Assembly: GCA_013397695.1 (NCBI GenBank)
Contig: VYZI01000130.1
Span: forward strand, 1,995,522 to 2,059,521
Source: Centropus unirufus
Lineage: Eukaryota; Chordata; Aves; Cuculiformes; Centropidae
Length of the DNA: 64,000 bases
Direction: 5' to 3'
Part shown: positions 51,501 to 64,000 of the stretch, in pieces
Position numbering within the stretch: position 1 is the first letter of the stretch
Layout of the letters: each line of letters starts with the position of its first letter
Made by a program: the position numbers and the translations under genes
Notes under the pieces: generated by a model
Told to the model about the DNA's origin: nothing
What the model saw: only the letters and a program-made list of their open reading frames with translations
The model's database searches: none

Positions 51501-54500
51501 CTCCTCAACAATGAGTCTATTGTTTGCAAAACACTTGGGTGTGTAATTGTTGAATACCTTCTTATTTTTGCCTTCAGTTTCTACTTTGCTTTCCAATGTG
51601 CAGCTGACTGATTTTCTGGTATAATTCTGGTCTTTCTGCAGCTGTAGTACCGAGCAGATTGGAGAAGTCCATCATAACAATTGCAGCTATTTCTGCCTAT
51701 TTTTGTCAATTGTGGGTATATATTACCTGGGATGTTTTCATTAATTTCAAATATAAACTTAAGCAGAACCCAAAGTCAATGTTTACGTCTTGTGAACCTC
51801 TCACCATCAACATGGGGTGTTGTATCTAATGTGTGTGTGTGCATGTGTTGAAGCACATGTTCCTGCATTAGTCACGCTTGATACTAAGCAGTTCCTTCTG
51901 TTTGATGTTTTAAACAATAAGTTATACAATATTTCCAAGATTGCTGTTGGCAATAATTACTGGTAGAAGATATGTTTTCCCCATAGGAAATTACACTGAT
52001 GTTTGGTGTTATTCGTTCTTGCCACAGTTTTCTGAATTTCTGAGGAATGACAGAGATTGCTTCCTCAAGAGCAATGAATAAACTGGAAAGGAAACAAGTG
52101 TTACAGTCCTGAAGAACTTAACAATAAGATAGGAAATTTACCAGGAAAAAAAAATGTGAAAATATAGTAGTCCATTCTTTAAGAAAAACTTATTTTCAGA
52201 AGTTCGATCTACTATTTTTCAGGGCATTTGAATTTAGAATGGGAATCCAACCTAAAACTCATTTATCACTTTGCCATTCAAAGCAATTTTGTTTTAGAGT
52301 TTAAAGACTTCAGAAATAGTTGTGTGACAGCATGGCAAAGGACATATGAGCTCTGAGGCACATGGTGGTAGACTTTGGCATTAATAGTCCCATCGAAGTC
52401 AAATGAGTTTCTTCTGTCTACCCTCTGCTTGCAGTCCCTCGGAAGGATGAGCAAAACCCTCCATGCATATCTGCAACTCAGTTTTAAACAACAGTGGGTC
52501 TAGAAATAGACTCTAAAATCTGTGAAGCAGAAATGCTGTTTTTTCTGATAGTCTGAATAGCCCCTGGCACACTGAAGCCAACCCTTGGCTGGGACCTTCA
52601 GCACTTCTGCACATTATAAATAATTTGTAGTTACAAAAAAGATCCAACCAGGTGGTCAGTTTAAGATTCTGCCCTCTTGCTGCAGCTGCCATCAAATTAT
52701 CAATGTACTGGTGTGTTGTCCAGTTTACCATTACAGGGGCCAGGCATGGGAATTAAAACTGGCCAATGTTTTTCATATTTTAAAATAATTCTCAAGGATT
52801 GCGTAGTACCAGATTAGTGTGAAATTATCCTGCTGCCAGACAGATTTACTAAGGGAAGTGTCAGTGAAGCCTTCTGGGATAAAGAGACTAAGAATTGGTG
52901 GAGGTTTTGTGGGAGTCCCATGTATGACAGAAGAAAGCATCATTTCAGGCTTTTCTACGTGCATTACTGCCAGTACCTGACAAAATGTGTCCCTCGTCTC
53001 TACTGTGGTCCTTAGCCAACACAAATAACAGTCAAAACTAATAGCAATAATAACAGTTAAATGGCAAATGGTGAAATAGCAGATGCATTCTGTGAAAACA
53101 AAAATGACAGTAAATGATAGTTCTGCAAGGCAGAGCATCAGAACCACCCTGGGAAACTGCATTGTCAATGTGGGAATGACAGATGTATGGAAACAAACTT
53201 TAGAGAATGAGAGATTAATGGCAGTGTAATGAGTTTGCTTGTTTTTCACAGGACGTAAGGCATGGTTATTAAACCACTGTAATTCCTCAAAAGAATCATT
53301 GCAAGTGTGCACGGGTGTAAGAGAGGTTGGAGCACGGTCAGTCGGACCGATGTCATGGGAGCTTTGGCTTCCTTAGCCATGAAAAGGTGATTAACATTGA
53401 AAGATTCAGTAAAGAAGACTTGAGAATGAATTTAAGGGGAAAGATACTGTATCATTATGAGCAAAAGTGCATTCCTGGAAAATCTAGAATTATGGCAGAC
53501 AAATTAATAAGAGATCAAATGAATGCTGACAGGCAGAAGGCAGGTGAGTGAGATGATCTGCAGGTAATGCAGATGGAAAACAAAGTAGTATTGCAAGCCT
53601 TCCTAAATTACCAAAACTATCGGTTAACTGGCTTAGCATAAGTTGGTGACATAACAGTCAGAACTAGAATATCACCATGACAGGACATAACTTGCTTGGA
53701 TTTGGGAGGCCAGGAGGGTTGATAAAAACTTGCCATGCTGCAGGGTCACAGATTACCCTATAGAAATACAGAGAATACCCACAGTCTGACCACAGACTCA
53801 AGGGGACCTCTGGTCTCCTACAAATTCCCCTAGTTCTAGCTATAGAGAATTTATTAATTTCTTGGTGAAAAGAGACAATACTTTAGCATACGATGGCCTC
53901 AGTAAGACAGCATGAGGTCTCTCCAATCTCTGTACTCATCCGCTCAAAGGTTCCATTGGTTAAAACACTGTAAGAGTAGAGGCACTAGTTTTGCATTTAG
54001 GATAAATTTAGAGCTGAGGTCTCCTTTTCATCTGAATTTATCCACTCTGGGTAATTATATAGTACATTCTTCCATGGTTAATGCTGTTAAAATTGTGTTG
54101 TCTGGACCTTGAAATAAAAATCTGGCTTCATGTTTCTCACTGTACCCGTTCCAGAGTATCGTTCCTACTAACTTACAAAATAGAGCAATATCTTGATGTG
54201 TGGGACTTAATAAATTTACACCTACAGCCACAATCTTGTTGATAAAGTCAACATAACCTGAAGCAAACAGCAGTAGGGAAATGAAGTGAGCTTGGGTAAT
54301 TCTTTGTAATGTTATGTTTATTTTAGTCTGATGAACAAGCTATTAAAGAATGTGTGTGTGCATCCATTAAAGTGTCCAGATTGGGGCTATCTTCATAACC
54401 ATTCATTTTTGTTGGAAAAGGAACTATTCTGATTATTTCCTGATATTCATTAGCCAATTAAACAAAAAGGGGCTTTTTTTTTTTAGTTTTCTTTTTGTCT

Positions 54501-57500
54501 CTGTTGTTTCATTAGTATGGCATCTCTTTCTGTCTGTTTGTTCTGTTACAGTAAATTCATCGCCTCAGCCCAGCAAAGAATCCAAGATTATTTTTATGTA
54601 ATTAAGATACCGACCACAGAGCAAAACCACACAGAACAAGATCTAAGTCAGAAATATTTAACCCCCTTTTATTTTTATGGATATGTACACCATATGTAAG
54701 ATTTTTTTTAAAAAAAAATGCTTTCTGGACAGAGATAGTACCAGCTCATCTTAAATTTCCATAGACAACATGTGACTCCTCTGGTTCCACTGCAAGTTTT
54801 CAATTAATGGAGGCCTAATCAAATCTTTTTATTGAAAATCAGCAAACAAATCATCTTTGAATATTTAATAATTAAGCAAGAAGTTTAAAGACTTGAGGAA
54901 AAACACATATTCCACTCTAAGTACAGGAAATCCTCTTATTACTTCAAATATAAAGTTTATCTGTCCTTAGTAGGAATCATGTTTCTTCCCTAAAATTATC
55001 ACAGCTTTTCAGGTGCCCGCATATATCTGTCGATGTCCATAAAGTCAGCTGACAATGTATTGGTTTAAGATATAGCTCTAAAATCTTTACAAAGTAATAA
55101 TAGTGCTACTAGACATGTGTTTCTTCAAAATCTGAAAGTTTTCTATTTCATTCGTTATTTGCTGGACCACATTGTGGATATATCAACATGTTTGAAGTTC
55201 AGCTGAATAGATACATGTATTTGTCTAGCAACTGGTTAACTGAATTTGTGGTTAAATAACCCTAAGCACTGAAAAGCTTGATTGATTTCAGTCATTATTG
55301 TTTGTGAAAACTAATAATTTAGCTGAAGGATATTAAGTCCTTGCTGTGACACTTTGGGTTAAAGAGCTACCAATGATATAAAGCTCTCTTTTCTTTTCTG
55401 GATCCTTGATTTGAGCCCAATCAGGATTCCCCTATCACAAAACCCCCACAAATAAATCAAATGCATTTTGGCACAGTTTGTCGTCTCTGCTTAGCTAATG
55501 TGTGAGACTGAACTGACACTGATCCTTAATCACCATTAATCCATGGAGAGGGAATGATCCTACCAGGGCAGGAAAAAGGTCATTGGCAGGATCATGGGGA
55601 GAAACTAAATTGGCAGTTAATTTCATAAGCCTGACCTGGGAATAAATTAAGGGCTTCCATTTTCAAGGTAATCTATGTATATAAAAGATTTACATATAAA
55701 AGGTAGGATATTTTAAGAAGATATGAATGTGTTAGAAATGTGATAAACATGGTAGTTGTCTTTTGAAACTTTGATTTTGCTTTTAAGCTCTAAGGCCTTG
55801 GTATTAATGATACATGTATAATTAGCAATAGATTTTTTCATTATTAGACTCGACCTGGTTATGAATTACAAGAGTTATCAGAAACTTCAGATGGAATAGG
55901 ACATAATAAGAGTGTTTTGGGGTTCTACAGCTTTCGCCAGGTACATTGGCTAATTTCTGTAGGTTTGCGACTAGATTTTCATTTTGGGGGCAGGAAGTGT
56001 TTTTCCTTTTCCAAGTTGCTACATGAAAAAAAAAAACAGAGGAATAATATTTATGGAGACCATGATACTGCAGAGTCATACTGTGTAATTCACTTTCTGT
56101 GCTTCGGATTATCTCAGTGACCCCAGCTGACTCATAATGTATCAGTCCAGCATATGCACAAGTATAGATTTGAAGGAACGGGATTAGACCATGAAAATTA
56201 AGAAAAAAAATCTACTGACATTGGCCTTAGACTGCTAATCCAAATAAGCAAATTAAATAAGCAAAAATATGTTCGCAGGAAAAAACTAAAGAGCTTCTAT
56301 ACGTTCCTTTCCTAGAATCCCTAGGCTGATTCCAGACCAAATCTTTAGGAGCCTGTTTCCCAGATAGGAATCAAGAGCATAGAGGCTTTTGCCATGCAGG
56401 CAAAGGATGAGAAGAGAACAAACTTTGTTCCTTTCTTCCAAAGTATTTTCAAGATACAACTGCAGCTTATGTGTCCTCTGTGGATAGGGACAGTTTTCTG
56501 AGCCAAATCTCCATGAGCCAAGATTTAGGATTCAGCACCAACCTTGATCCTGCAAACTGTCCATACTAAGTTAAGTGCTCTCAAGTCATTGTGTGGGTCT
56601 CTGACCAGACTTCTGAAGCATTCACGTTTGTAACTATGAGATCTCCCTGCTGGTTTTGGGGTCCAAATATCTAAGTGACCAAAGGAACAAGTGTATTTGA
56701 TGTCCATCGTATTTACAAATCTCATCACAGCTGTGCTGTTGTGGGCATCTTCTGGTGCTGAATGTTTTGATGATTTATCACTGGATAGGTTTCTCCTTCA
56801 GCAAACAGGTAGACCTGGCTTGCTTCAGTAGAAAAATGTATCATCTGCACAGCTTTTCATAAGGTTCATGAAAACCCTGTGTCCACCTTAATTTTATGCC
56901 AAGATTAGCTTATTTCAGTTGAACCACATGTCACTAAGGGATTGATGGAAGGCGGTTCTTTCAAACTACAGGGCAGTGCTGATCCTTCAAATATTTAGCA
57001 TTATCACTTTAAGCATTCCTGTTAAAAGCAAAGAGCCAGGAGATCGTATGGTGTGGTGAATGTGTACAAATATTGTGTCCTCCAAGACTTTTGTGTTGGC
57101 TTCTCCAGGCCAGTTTAAAGAAAAAGGTCCTGGGAATATCATGGGGAACAAGCTGATGGGGGTTGACATGTCGTGTGACTTTGGTGCATACAAAGATGTG
57201 CATGGGCTGAAAGAGCTACAGCTCTAGTGTGGAAGGGACGGATGCTTTCCAGCATAAGCTGGAACACCAGGTCAGCAGAATTCGAGAGGTATGAGCCACT
57301 GGCTGTATCTAGAAGCCAAGCAAGAATGAGAGTGTGCATAGAGAACTATACTTGAAAGGAGAGCTTGTTGGAAGAATAAGGTTTCTGGCCTTTGCAGATA
57401 TTTGCCCTAAGATCAATGACATTAACTGGTTTTATGGTTTGAGGAGTTCAGGGCAGCATGCTTAGATGTGAAGGTGGCAAATACTTAGGCTTATCAGTTT

Positions 57501-58632
57501 CCTGTGGCAGTAAGGTTCACAGTTAATTGCATCTGACATTAAAGGAGTACTTCCTTTAATTCTTCTGCATTTTAATGTATTATGCTGTAAGAGAGGGAAA
57601 ACCACCGTATCACTGAAATGTGAGCACGAGAACAACGCATCTTTCATTGTGCTTTGACCCTTTTCACCACCAGTTTTTCAGTGTCTCGCAGAGGTTGTGA
57701 CTGGCAGTATACCCAGTTCTTCAGGTGTAGTCACGCTATGTGATGCGTGTGATGAATGTAACAGCATGGCAGAATTCTGTATCATCATCCTGTTTTTTGT
57801 GAAACATAATACGTTATTTTATTGAAGTTTGAGTAACTGTGCACAGTGGACAACAGTCACCTTACAGATCTCTGTTTCTGATTCCATTCCTTACGTTAAT
57901 TTAGAAACTCGTAAGGGAAAAGAATATTTTGAGGTTTTTCCACATGTCTTTTTTACCATTTCTTCCATTTTAATTTCATGTGCCAGCGTGTTGATTTTTT
58001 TTCTCTCTCTTCTTTAGGTCCCTTTCACATTTCCTTTTCACTGCATGGTCCTCACATAAAGACTAGCATTCCATCCGGTGAAAATGCTATCAATAAACTA
58101 CTTATCCATTGACCAGATCATTCAGAAATAAGTTAGGCATGACTTTAATATGAAGCTGAACTATAGTCTTAGGCCAGGATTCATTCCTCCTCTGTTCAGG
58201 CACATAATTCATGTTGGGCTGCTAAAGGTCGAAAGGCTTTGTCACTGAAAAGAAAGGTGATTTAACCTCTTGATCTTGAGAGGTGATTCCAACCCAGGAA
58301 TGGTCAAATCACTATGTGTGTTCAATGTATATCTGGTGATATACAGATTTGAGTAAGAATCACTGCTTACTCAAACGTTTTTATAATTAATCTAGACCTT
58401 ATTCCTTGTGTGATGAAAACCAGTTAATCTACTCTAATTCTAATCTTTTTTGCTTCCAGACTATTTTTTAACTTATTACGATGTTTTAGTTTACAGCTGC
58501 TTAGTTTCAACTGAAATGTATTGTGTGAAATGTAACAGAGACCTTTTAGAAGACCTATAATTTCTGTCATCTGGATGTGTTTATTGACATGTGTAAGAAA
58601 TTATAGATCAGTAACATGCTGTTCACCTTTGT

Positions 58633-58690
58633 AGAATCATAGCGATTAGACACTATTTTCTACTCCCCCTGCCGCTGGACAGGGTAATTC
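58633..58690 (-). mobile_element. Doubtful, decayed CR1 tail, antisense
   Basis: TAGAATCATAGCGATTAGAC, followed by CTCCCCCTGCCGCTGGACAGGG, resembles the antisense CR1 tail (octamers, then the CCCCCTGCCATGGGCAGGG block) with some 20 bases missing between them. The match is short and judged by eye. Confidence 0.4.
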
Positions 58691-61294
58691 TTATGCAGTA
58701 GGATTGTTACTAATTCCTCAATTCTGTATTTAGGTTCTCTAAACATACCTTCTAGCACGCATATGTTCTGTATTCTTCACAATTGCTACTTTTTGGTGCC
58801 TCACTACGCAAAGAAAAGTTATCATCATTGCCAGAAAAAGGTTTTAGGGAGCAGAAACCTCCTGAATGTTTTGAAAAAGAAAGGTGTGTGCACAAAACAG
58901 GAAAATAATTGTGCTTCCCAGCAGTGTAATTATCTTCTTCAACTACTCCCTTAGCCTGTACAAATTCTGTTGTAGGCCTCTTTGTTTCTGATATACCGAA
59001 GGAATATTTTATTGTTTATTTTTGAAACTTTTAATGTTTGCTCTTGGAAACCTACTTTTGCTCTTTGCAATTTCCTCTTACTTAACGCCTGCTGAAGTTT
59101 TAAGTTCCTGTTTATTGGCTTCCCTAGGATCACATTTCCAAAATTTGAAGGATTTCTGTTTGGTTGAAATGGACTCTTGAACCTTGCCATTCATCTGGTT
59201 TAGCTTAATCCTGCCTTCCTGGTTCCCTTCCTTGCACAATACACAAGCCTTCAGAGACAGTTCCTTTTCAAGTATTGTCATTGTTACCTTTGCTGTCTTC
59301 CAGTTATATTTCAGGATCATTATGACTAAACTAAGTTTATTATATGTGTGAATTCCACTCAAGTTTTGTTTTTTACTGCAAAGAAAACACACAAGCAACT
59401 AAAAAATAGGAGCAGAGCCCACCAAGAACAAGAGGTAGGACAGAAAAACCAGTAAGATTGCAGAGAGGGAAAACAGGAGTACTTACTGTTCCCACCTTTG
59501 CTGAATGACTAACCTGGAGATGAAGAGCTGCCTGCAGAATCCCAGTAAAGTTGTATGAACTGGCACATGTCAGGTTCTGCATGGATGGCCACCAGTATTT
59601 TCATCTCTGCTGTTGATGCACGATAATGGCAAAGTTCTGACTGCAGGTAGGCTGTCCACCATGTCCGTGTCCTGCTAACAAGAACCTTTTTCTGGACTGG
59701 GAGACAGAAGACCTAGCATGCTAAAATCCTCTTTTTTGAGGGTTGAGTGCAAGTGCTCTTGCTCTGCGAAATGTAAGCCCTTCCATTTAGTGCTTTCTGA
59801 AATCTTATAAATCCACAGTAAGCTACATCCATCACCTGAAAGACCAGCAACTGAGGTATGAAGGGCAAGTTTTCACGTTCTTTCTTCCCTTCAGACACAG
59901 AACAATGCTTTTAACAGACAGCTGACTTCATGTTTAAGTAGCACTTTTAATCATTAAAGTTGTATTTGTCGTGTTACAAACAGGATTCAATTACTCAAAT
60001 ACCATAGGAGGTATTTATATTTTATAGGGAGTTCTTTATTGCCTTTCATGCCTCTCATTTAAGGTTTTCTAGATTATTTTTGAACGTGCATGCTATGTGT
60101 TCTTCTAAAAACAAGATGCATAATGCATCAGTGTTTGCAGTTGATTTGAGAAAAAGACCAACGTCAGGGTATGAACTTAACAATGCTGGAGGTGAACAAA
60201 CTTTTGCCAACTGCGCCACAGGATTTGATGAGCAGGTTGCTAGACAGAAAACTGCACAAAGGCCCCTTGGCCCAGTAGAATAGGATGGGTCCAGCAAATT
60301 TGCTGGGTTGTCTGCATGATGTCTTGTCTGCAACCCTTTCGTCTTGTGTAGGAAAGGAAGAATTTGGCTGGTGGCATTGAGAATTTTGTTGGAGAAGACA
60401 AAGCTCTGCAGCAATATAACTAAATGGCATCTTTTTTGGCTGGCTCAGAGGTAGATAATACTTTTGAGGATTTTTCTTAACTCCAGGGCACTGGCTTTAG
60501 TCCTTTGCCATTTGATCTCTGGAGTGATCCCATTGCTGCCTAACATACATGGGACCTGCTGGAACTCCGGACATCCTAAAATTAGATTGCTTTCAATTAT
60601 TATTCAAATTTTAGGCTCAGTCTGAGGCAGTATCTTGCAGACAAAATAAATTACGCCGAGCCATTTTTAATACTTTACATTCCAGAAAGGTAAGGCTTAG
60701 ACATTTGGTGTCCAGTCCACTCCTCTCTGGGTAAGTACTATTGATATTGTACAGTGTGCAACGACACTTGTATTTGCTGTTATTTTTATTATTTGTTATG
60801 TTAAATATTTGAATAACTTCGATATTGAAATGTCAATAATTTCATAATTTGTTGATTAATAATGCCTTTTGATGATTTTTATGTATTTAAAAGCCTGCTC
60901 TTGAAATAAGTTATACTCACCTTTACCTTTCTATATCTATATAGTGAAAAATAGTCATCAAAGTTTCTTCTCTAGTAGCAGAATCATCACCATAGGCTGA
61001 TTCACGAGTCTGTAAGATAGATGGATAGAGCTGTGTTTCAAAGATGTCTTGCTTTCCATTAATTATGCAATTAATTAATGGGGGTTACCTAATTTGTCTA
61101 TATGATATGCCTTCTTAATGATTCAGTTTAGTTGAGATAAATACTGCTGTTTCTGTCAGTAGGATTGTTTTCAATGGGATTGTCAAGGTGGTGGCTACTG
61201 TAGCTGCCTCACTTTTTTCCAGGGTTGGGCCAGTGTTGTTTATTGTAAAAGATCTTCTGTGTAATTACATTATTGCGTGTTTCTTTTTCTGCAG

Positions 61295-61377
61295 CCAACA
61301 TCTTGTATATGGCAAGCCAAGAAATGATGAAGGTTGTGGAAAGAGACAGTACAACCATAAAGCAAAATTTAAAGAAG
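61295..61377 (+). CDS. LDAH: LDAH internal exon: short helix before the catalytic Asp region
   Basis: The exon is 83 bp and, with the split first codon (G from the previous exon plus CC), gives 28 residues: ANILYMASQEMM, then KVVERDSTTIKQNLKK. The acceptor is tttctgcag and the donor AAG/GTAATC, so it ends in phase 0. The ANxxYxxxQEM pattern and the charged helix match the LDAH segment that precedes the strand leading to the catalytic Asp. That strand and the catalytic His are not found in the remaining 2.6 kb, so the last exon(s) must lie further downstream. A large CR1 begins about 200 bp after the donor. Confidence 0.95.
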
Positions 61378-64000
61378 GTAATCCTAATTTTATCCTCGGT
61401 ATTTTTAAGGGAAGCCCACATGCATGAGGAAATGTTATGTCCAGATATATTTCTGCGGACTCAGAATTTCATCAGACTTGATTCTGCTTTTATGTTAATG
61501 TTGTTCCTTTTATTATGCGGAAACGATTAAAGGAGTCACAGATCATTAAAGCCATTAAAGGGGTCTAACCTCTGTTCCAGGCAAATTCATGGAGCAGATT
61601 CTTCTGGAAACTATGCTAAGTCACATGGAAAATAAGGAGGTGATTGGTTATAGACAACATGCCTTCACTAAGGGGAAATCGCACTACCAGATTTGGTGTC
61701 CCTCTGTAACAGGGTTACAGCATTGGTGGATAAGGGAAGAGCCTCTCATGTCATGTACCTGGACTTGTGCAAAGTATTTGATGCACAAGGATGTCCTGAA
61801 CAGCATCCATGTCTTTAAAATGGAGTGACTTGGATTTTATGTGTGGACCTCTCAGTGGATAAGGAATTGGCTGAATGGTCACACTCAAGAAGTTGCAGTC
61901 AACAGCTTGATCTTCAAATGGAGACCGATAGCAGGTGTCACTCCTCAGGGTTCCATATTGGGAACAACGTTGTTTGACAACTTTGCCAGAGACATGGACA
62001 GTGTGGGATTGAGGGCAACCTCAGGAAGTTTAGAGATGACACCAAGCTGTGCGGTGCAGGCAACACACTGGAGGGAGGCAATGCCATCTAGAAAGACCTA
62101 GACTGAATTGCAAGGTGGGCCCAAGTTCAACAAGGCCAAGTGCAAGGTCCTACACCTGGGTCCAAGCAGTCCCAAGCACAAATACAGACTGAGCAGACAA
62201 TGGATTGAGAGCAGCCTTGAAGAGAAGGACTTGGAGGTGTTGGTTGCTGTTAAGCTCAATACGACCCAGCAATGTACACTTGCAGCCCAGAAAGCCAACC
62301 ATACCCTGGGGTGCATCAAAAGAATTGTGACCCGTAGGCTGGGGGAAGTAATTTTCCCCCTCTGCTCGGTTCACACGAGATCCCACCTGGTGTACTGCAT
62401 TCAGCTCTGGAGCAGACGGCATAAGAAGGAGATGGACCTGTCCGAGCAAGTCCAGAGGGTGGCCAGGAAGGCCATGGAGATGATAAGAGGGCTGAAGCAC
62501 CTCTCCTGCGAAGAGAGGCTGAGAGATTTTGGCATGTTCAAAGAGGGGACATTTAGGTTAGATATAAGGAAGAAATTGGTCACTGTGTGGGTGGTGAGGC
62601 ACCAGCACAGGTTGCTCAGAGGAGTCATTAAAGTCCCATCCTTGGAATGGTTCAAGGCCAGTTTGGATGAGGCTTTGAGTGACCTGATCTAGTGGACAAT
62701 GTCCCTGCCTATGGCAGCGGGGATGGAACTGGATGATATTTAAGGTCCCTTCTAACTCAAACCATTCTGTGATCCTCTGATTAAAGTGTCACTGATCCAG
62801 ACCATTATAGATGTAGCAGTCACCACTCTCCACTGTACTATGTATGTTTTCCTTGGTGGAGGAGAAAGTCTGTGTTCTGGGTAAGCCTGAGATGTAGTTC
62901 CCAGTGAGGCCAGTATTTAAGCTGGGTGCTGATCAGAGAGGCAGGTGGCCAGCCAGGACATGAGTGCACACTAATTTACCAAATCCTCTGACTTTGCTGC
63001 TGGATAGGTCAGGCAAAACAGATACCATCTGTGTTGTGTGGTGTCAGTTAATATCATGGGATTCTGCAGGCTTCATTTTTCCATGGCATCAAAACATAAT
63101 AGAGAGCAGTCAGCAAAATTATTATAACTCCACAGTTACATTCAACGGTAACATAAGAGGAAGATACAGAAAGTGCACTCCTGGGAGACTGCAGCTACTG
63201 CCATACAAGTAAATAAAGTAGTTCTGGGGACCTTCCTCCGGCATTGAATTTCCTCTCTGTACAGATTTATTGTTGGAAGAGATCCTGGCACAGTTTGATC
63301 TGGATCTCCCAGTCAGTTCCCAGGCACGGTTCAAGGATTGGCACAGGCCAGTAACTGTTCCTACTTGGAGTTTTGACGTGGTCACCCTGCTTTGGAGGCC
63401 AAGAGAATATAGTAATATGGCCATGGTCATAATTGTGGTCATGGTCACAATTCCAGGTGGCTGATGAGCCAGAAAACCACTACATTTAATAAGTTACTAT
63501 TGGTGTAGCCTCTGTATGAGTAGGTAATCAATATAAAACATTATTCTACTGTCACCCCACCATTTTTTTGTGTCATCCCTGTCTTTTTACTGGAAGAATG
63601 ATTCCAGCACTTTGCACTGGCAGAGATATTCCTTGGAGACTAGAATTTTCTAGGACAGAGGTCCTGGATCTCTTGAGGATTACTTTGTGCATTGTAAATA
63701 GATATGGTACAAAGTTCACTTCATAAATCAGTCTCCCTCTCTTTGTTTTTCTTGTCTAAAAGTGGATTTATTTTTTACTTGTGCCATTTGCCTTCTCTCC
63801 ACTTTGAAAGGTATGTTCAGATGTTTCAATTCTAGGGTTTTTTTTAAAAGAGTCAAAATGGCATGCATGAACATGGAACATTGCACTTGGAATGCCACGG
63901 TTTTCCCATTTTTATTGCAGAGCATTTGAAGTGCCCCCACACTTAGCAGGGAATCTCAGTGGAGAAACCAAAGGGCTGCTCTTGCAGACTGCAAATACTT
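61378..64000 (+). other. LDAH: LDAH intron, 5' part (continues beyond window)
   Basis: The intron starts with gtaatcc. It is dominated by the sense CR1 at about 61575-62782. After it, 62783-64000 holds unique sequence with no recognisable exon. I looked for the expected YYG...D.WCP-like continuation of LDAH after an AG acceptor and did not see it. Confidence 0.85.
61575..62782 (+). mobile_element. CR1 LINE fragment, sense, longest copy, frameshifted
   Basis: The copy begins within the reverse transcriptase (FMEQILLETMLSHMENKEVI, GYRQHAFTKGKSHYQIW). It passes through a decayed YLDLCKAFD region, WIRNWLNGHTQEVAVNS and GVTPQGSILGTTLF, and the DD box is visible only after a frame change near 62030. 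A third open frame (62108-62692, 194 codons) covers FNKAKCKVLHLGPSSPKHKY, EEKDLEVLVAVKLN, AAQKANHTLGCIKR, EVIFPLCSVHTRSHLVYCIQ and EERLRDFGMF. It then jumps in frame to FRLDIRKKLVTVWVVRH and ends SLEWFKASLDEALSDLI at a normal stop. The tail ends accattctgtgatcctctga at about 62782. The copy is dead but moderately young. Confidence 0.95.

Larger units (their letters stand above)
43462..61294 (+). other. LDAH: LDAH intron (17,833 bp)
   Basis: This phase-1 GT-AG intron is mostly unique sequence with very few recognisable repeats: a 15-A run at 43635-43649, an AT-rich palindrome at 48506-48529 and a doubtful CR1 tail at 58633-58690. A CpG cluster lies at 46485-46664. Between 44.3 and 51.4 kb the sequence is less AT-rich and holds many short overlapping frames on both strands, none with a family signature. 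A 179-codon stop-free run on the minus strand (52773-53312) starts with GTG, not ATG, and is not annotated as a gene. Confidence 0.9.

Noticed and set aside
63200..64000. Searched for the next LDAH exon (catalytic Asp/His region)
   Set aside because: AG acceptors such as the one near 63920 are followed by frames unlike LDAH. The exon must lie downstream of the window.

Overview
The window looks like part of a bird genome, or less likely another sauropsid. It is AT-rich and intron-dominated, it carries a small draft-assembly gap (30 N at 20208-20237), and its recognisable interspersed repeats are nearly all CR1 LINE fragments. These have the typical CR1 3' end, copies of an ATTCTRTG-like octamer, and mammalian SINEs are absent. 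The species cannot be fixed from the sequence alone.

The only protein-coding gene I can support is LDAH (lipid droplet-associated hydrolase, the orthologue of human C2orf43), on the + strand. Four consecutive internal exons are present at 10232-10366, 25223-25392, 43221-43461 and 61295-61377. All have GT-AG boundaries, their phases are compatible (1, 1, 0, 1, 0), and together they give 210 intact codons with no stop or frameshift. The upstream exon(s) carrying the start codon lie before base 1. The last exon(s), which should carry the catalytic Asp and His, lie beyond base 64000. The window holds the N-terminal alpha/beta-hydrolase strands with the NPG and SHAGH motifs, the nucleophile elbow (A-H-S-I-G, with an unusual first Ala), the hydrophobic middle segment and the short helix after it.

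Layout: 1-10231 is intron with one antisense CR1 (about 370-1445). 10367-25222 is intron with a hAT-like scrap, a sense CR1 with an internal deletion (about 12690-13415), an antisense CR1 tail (18927-19250) and the assembly gap. 25393-43220 is intron with sense CR1 tails (34013-34270, 40345-40634, 41186-41254), an antisense tail (42398-42482), a 34-bp tandem duplication and a CpG-richer block just before the next exon with a CTCF-like motif. 43462-61294 is a long intron with few repeats and a CpG-clustered block near 46.5 kb. 61378-64000 is intron with the longest CR1 copy (about 61575-62782).

I found no convincing novel system, RNA gene, CRISPR array or second gene. The observations most worth checking are the altered LDAH nucleophile elbow, the possible regulatory blocks at 42.8-43.2 kb and 46.5 kb, the tandem duplications, the internally deleted CR1 copies and a perfect 12-bp hairpin at 6633-6659.
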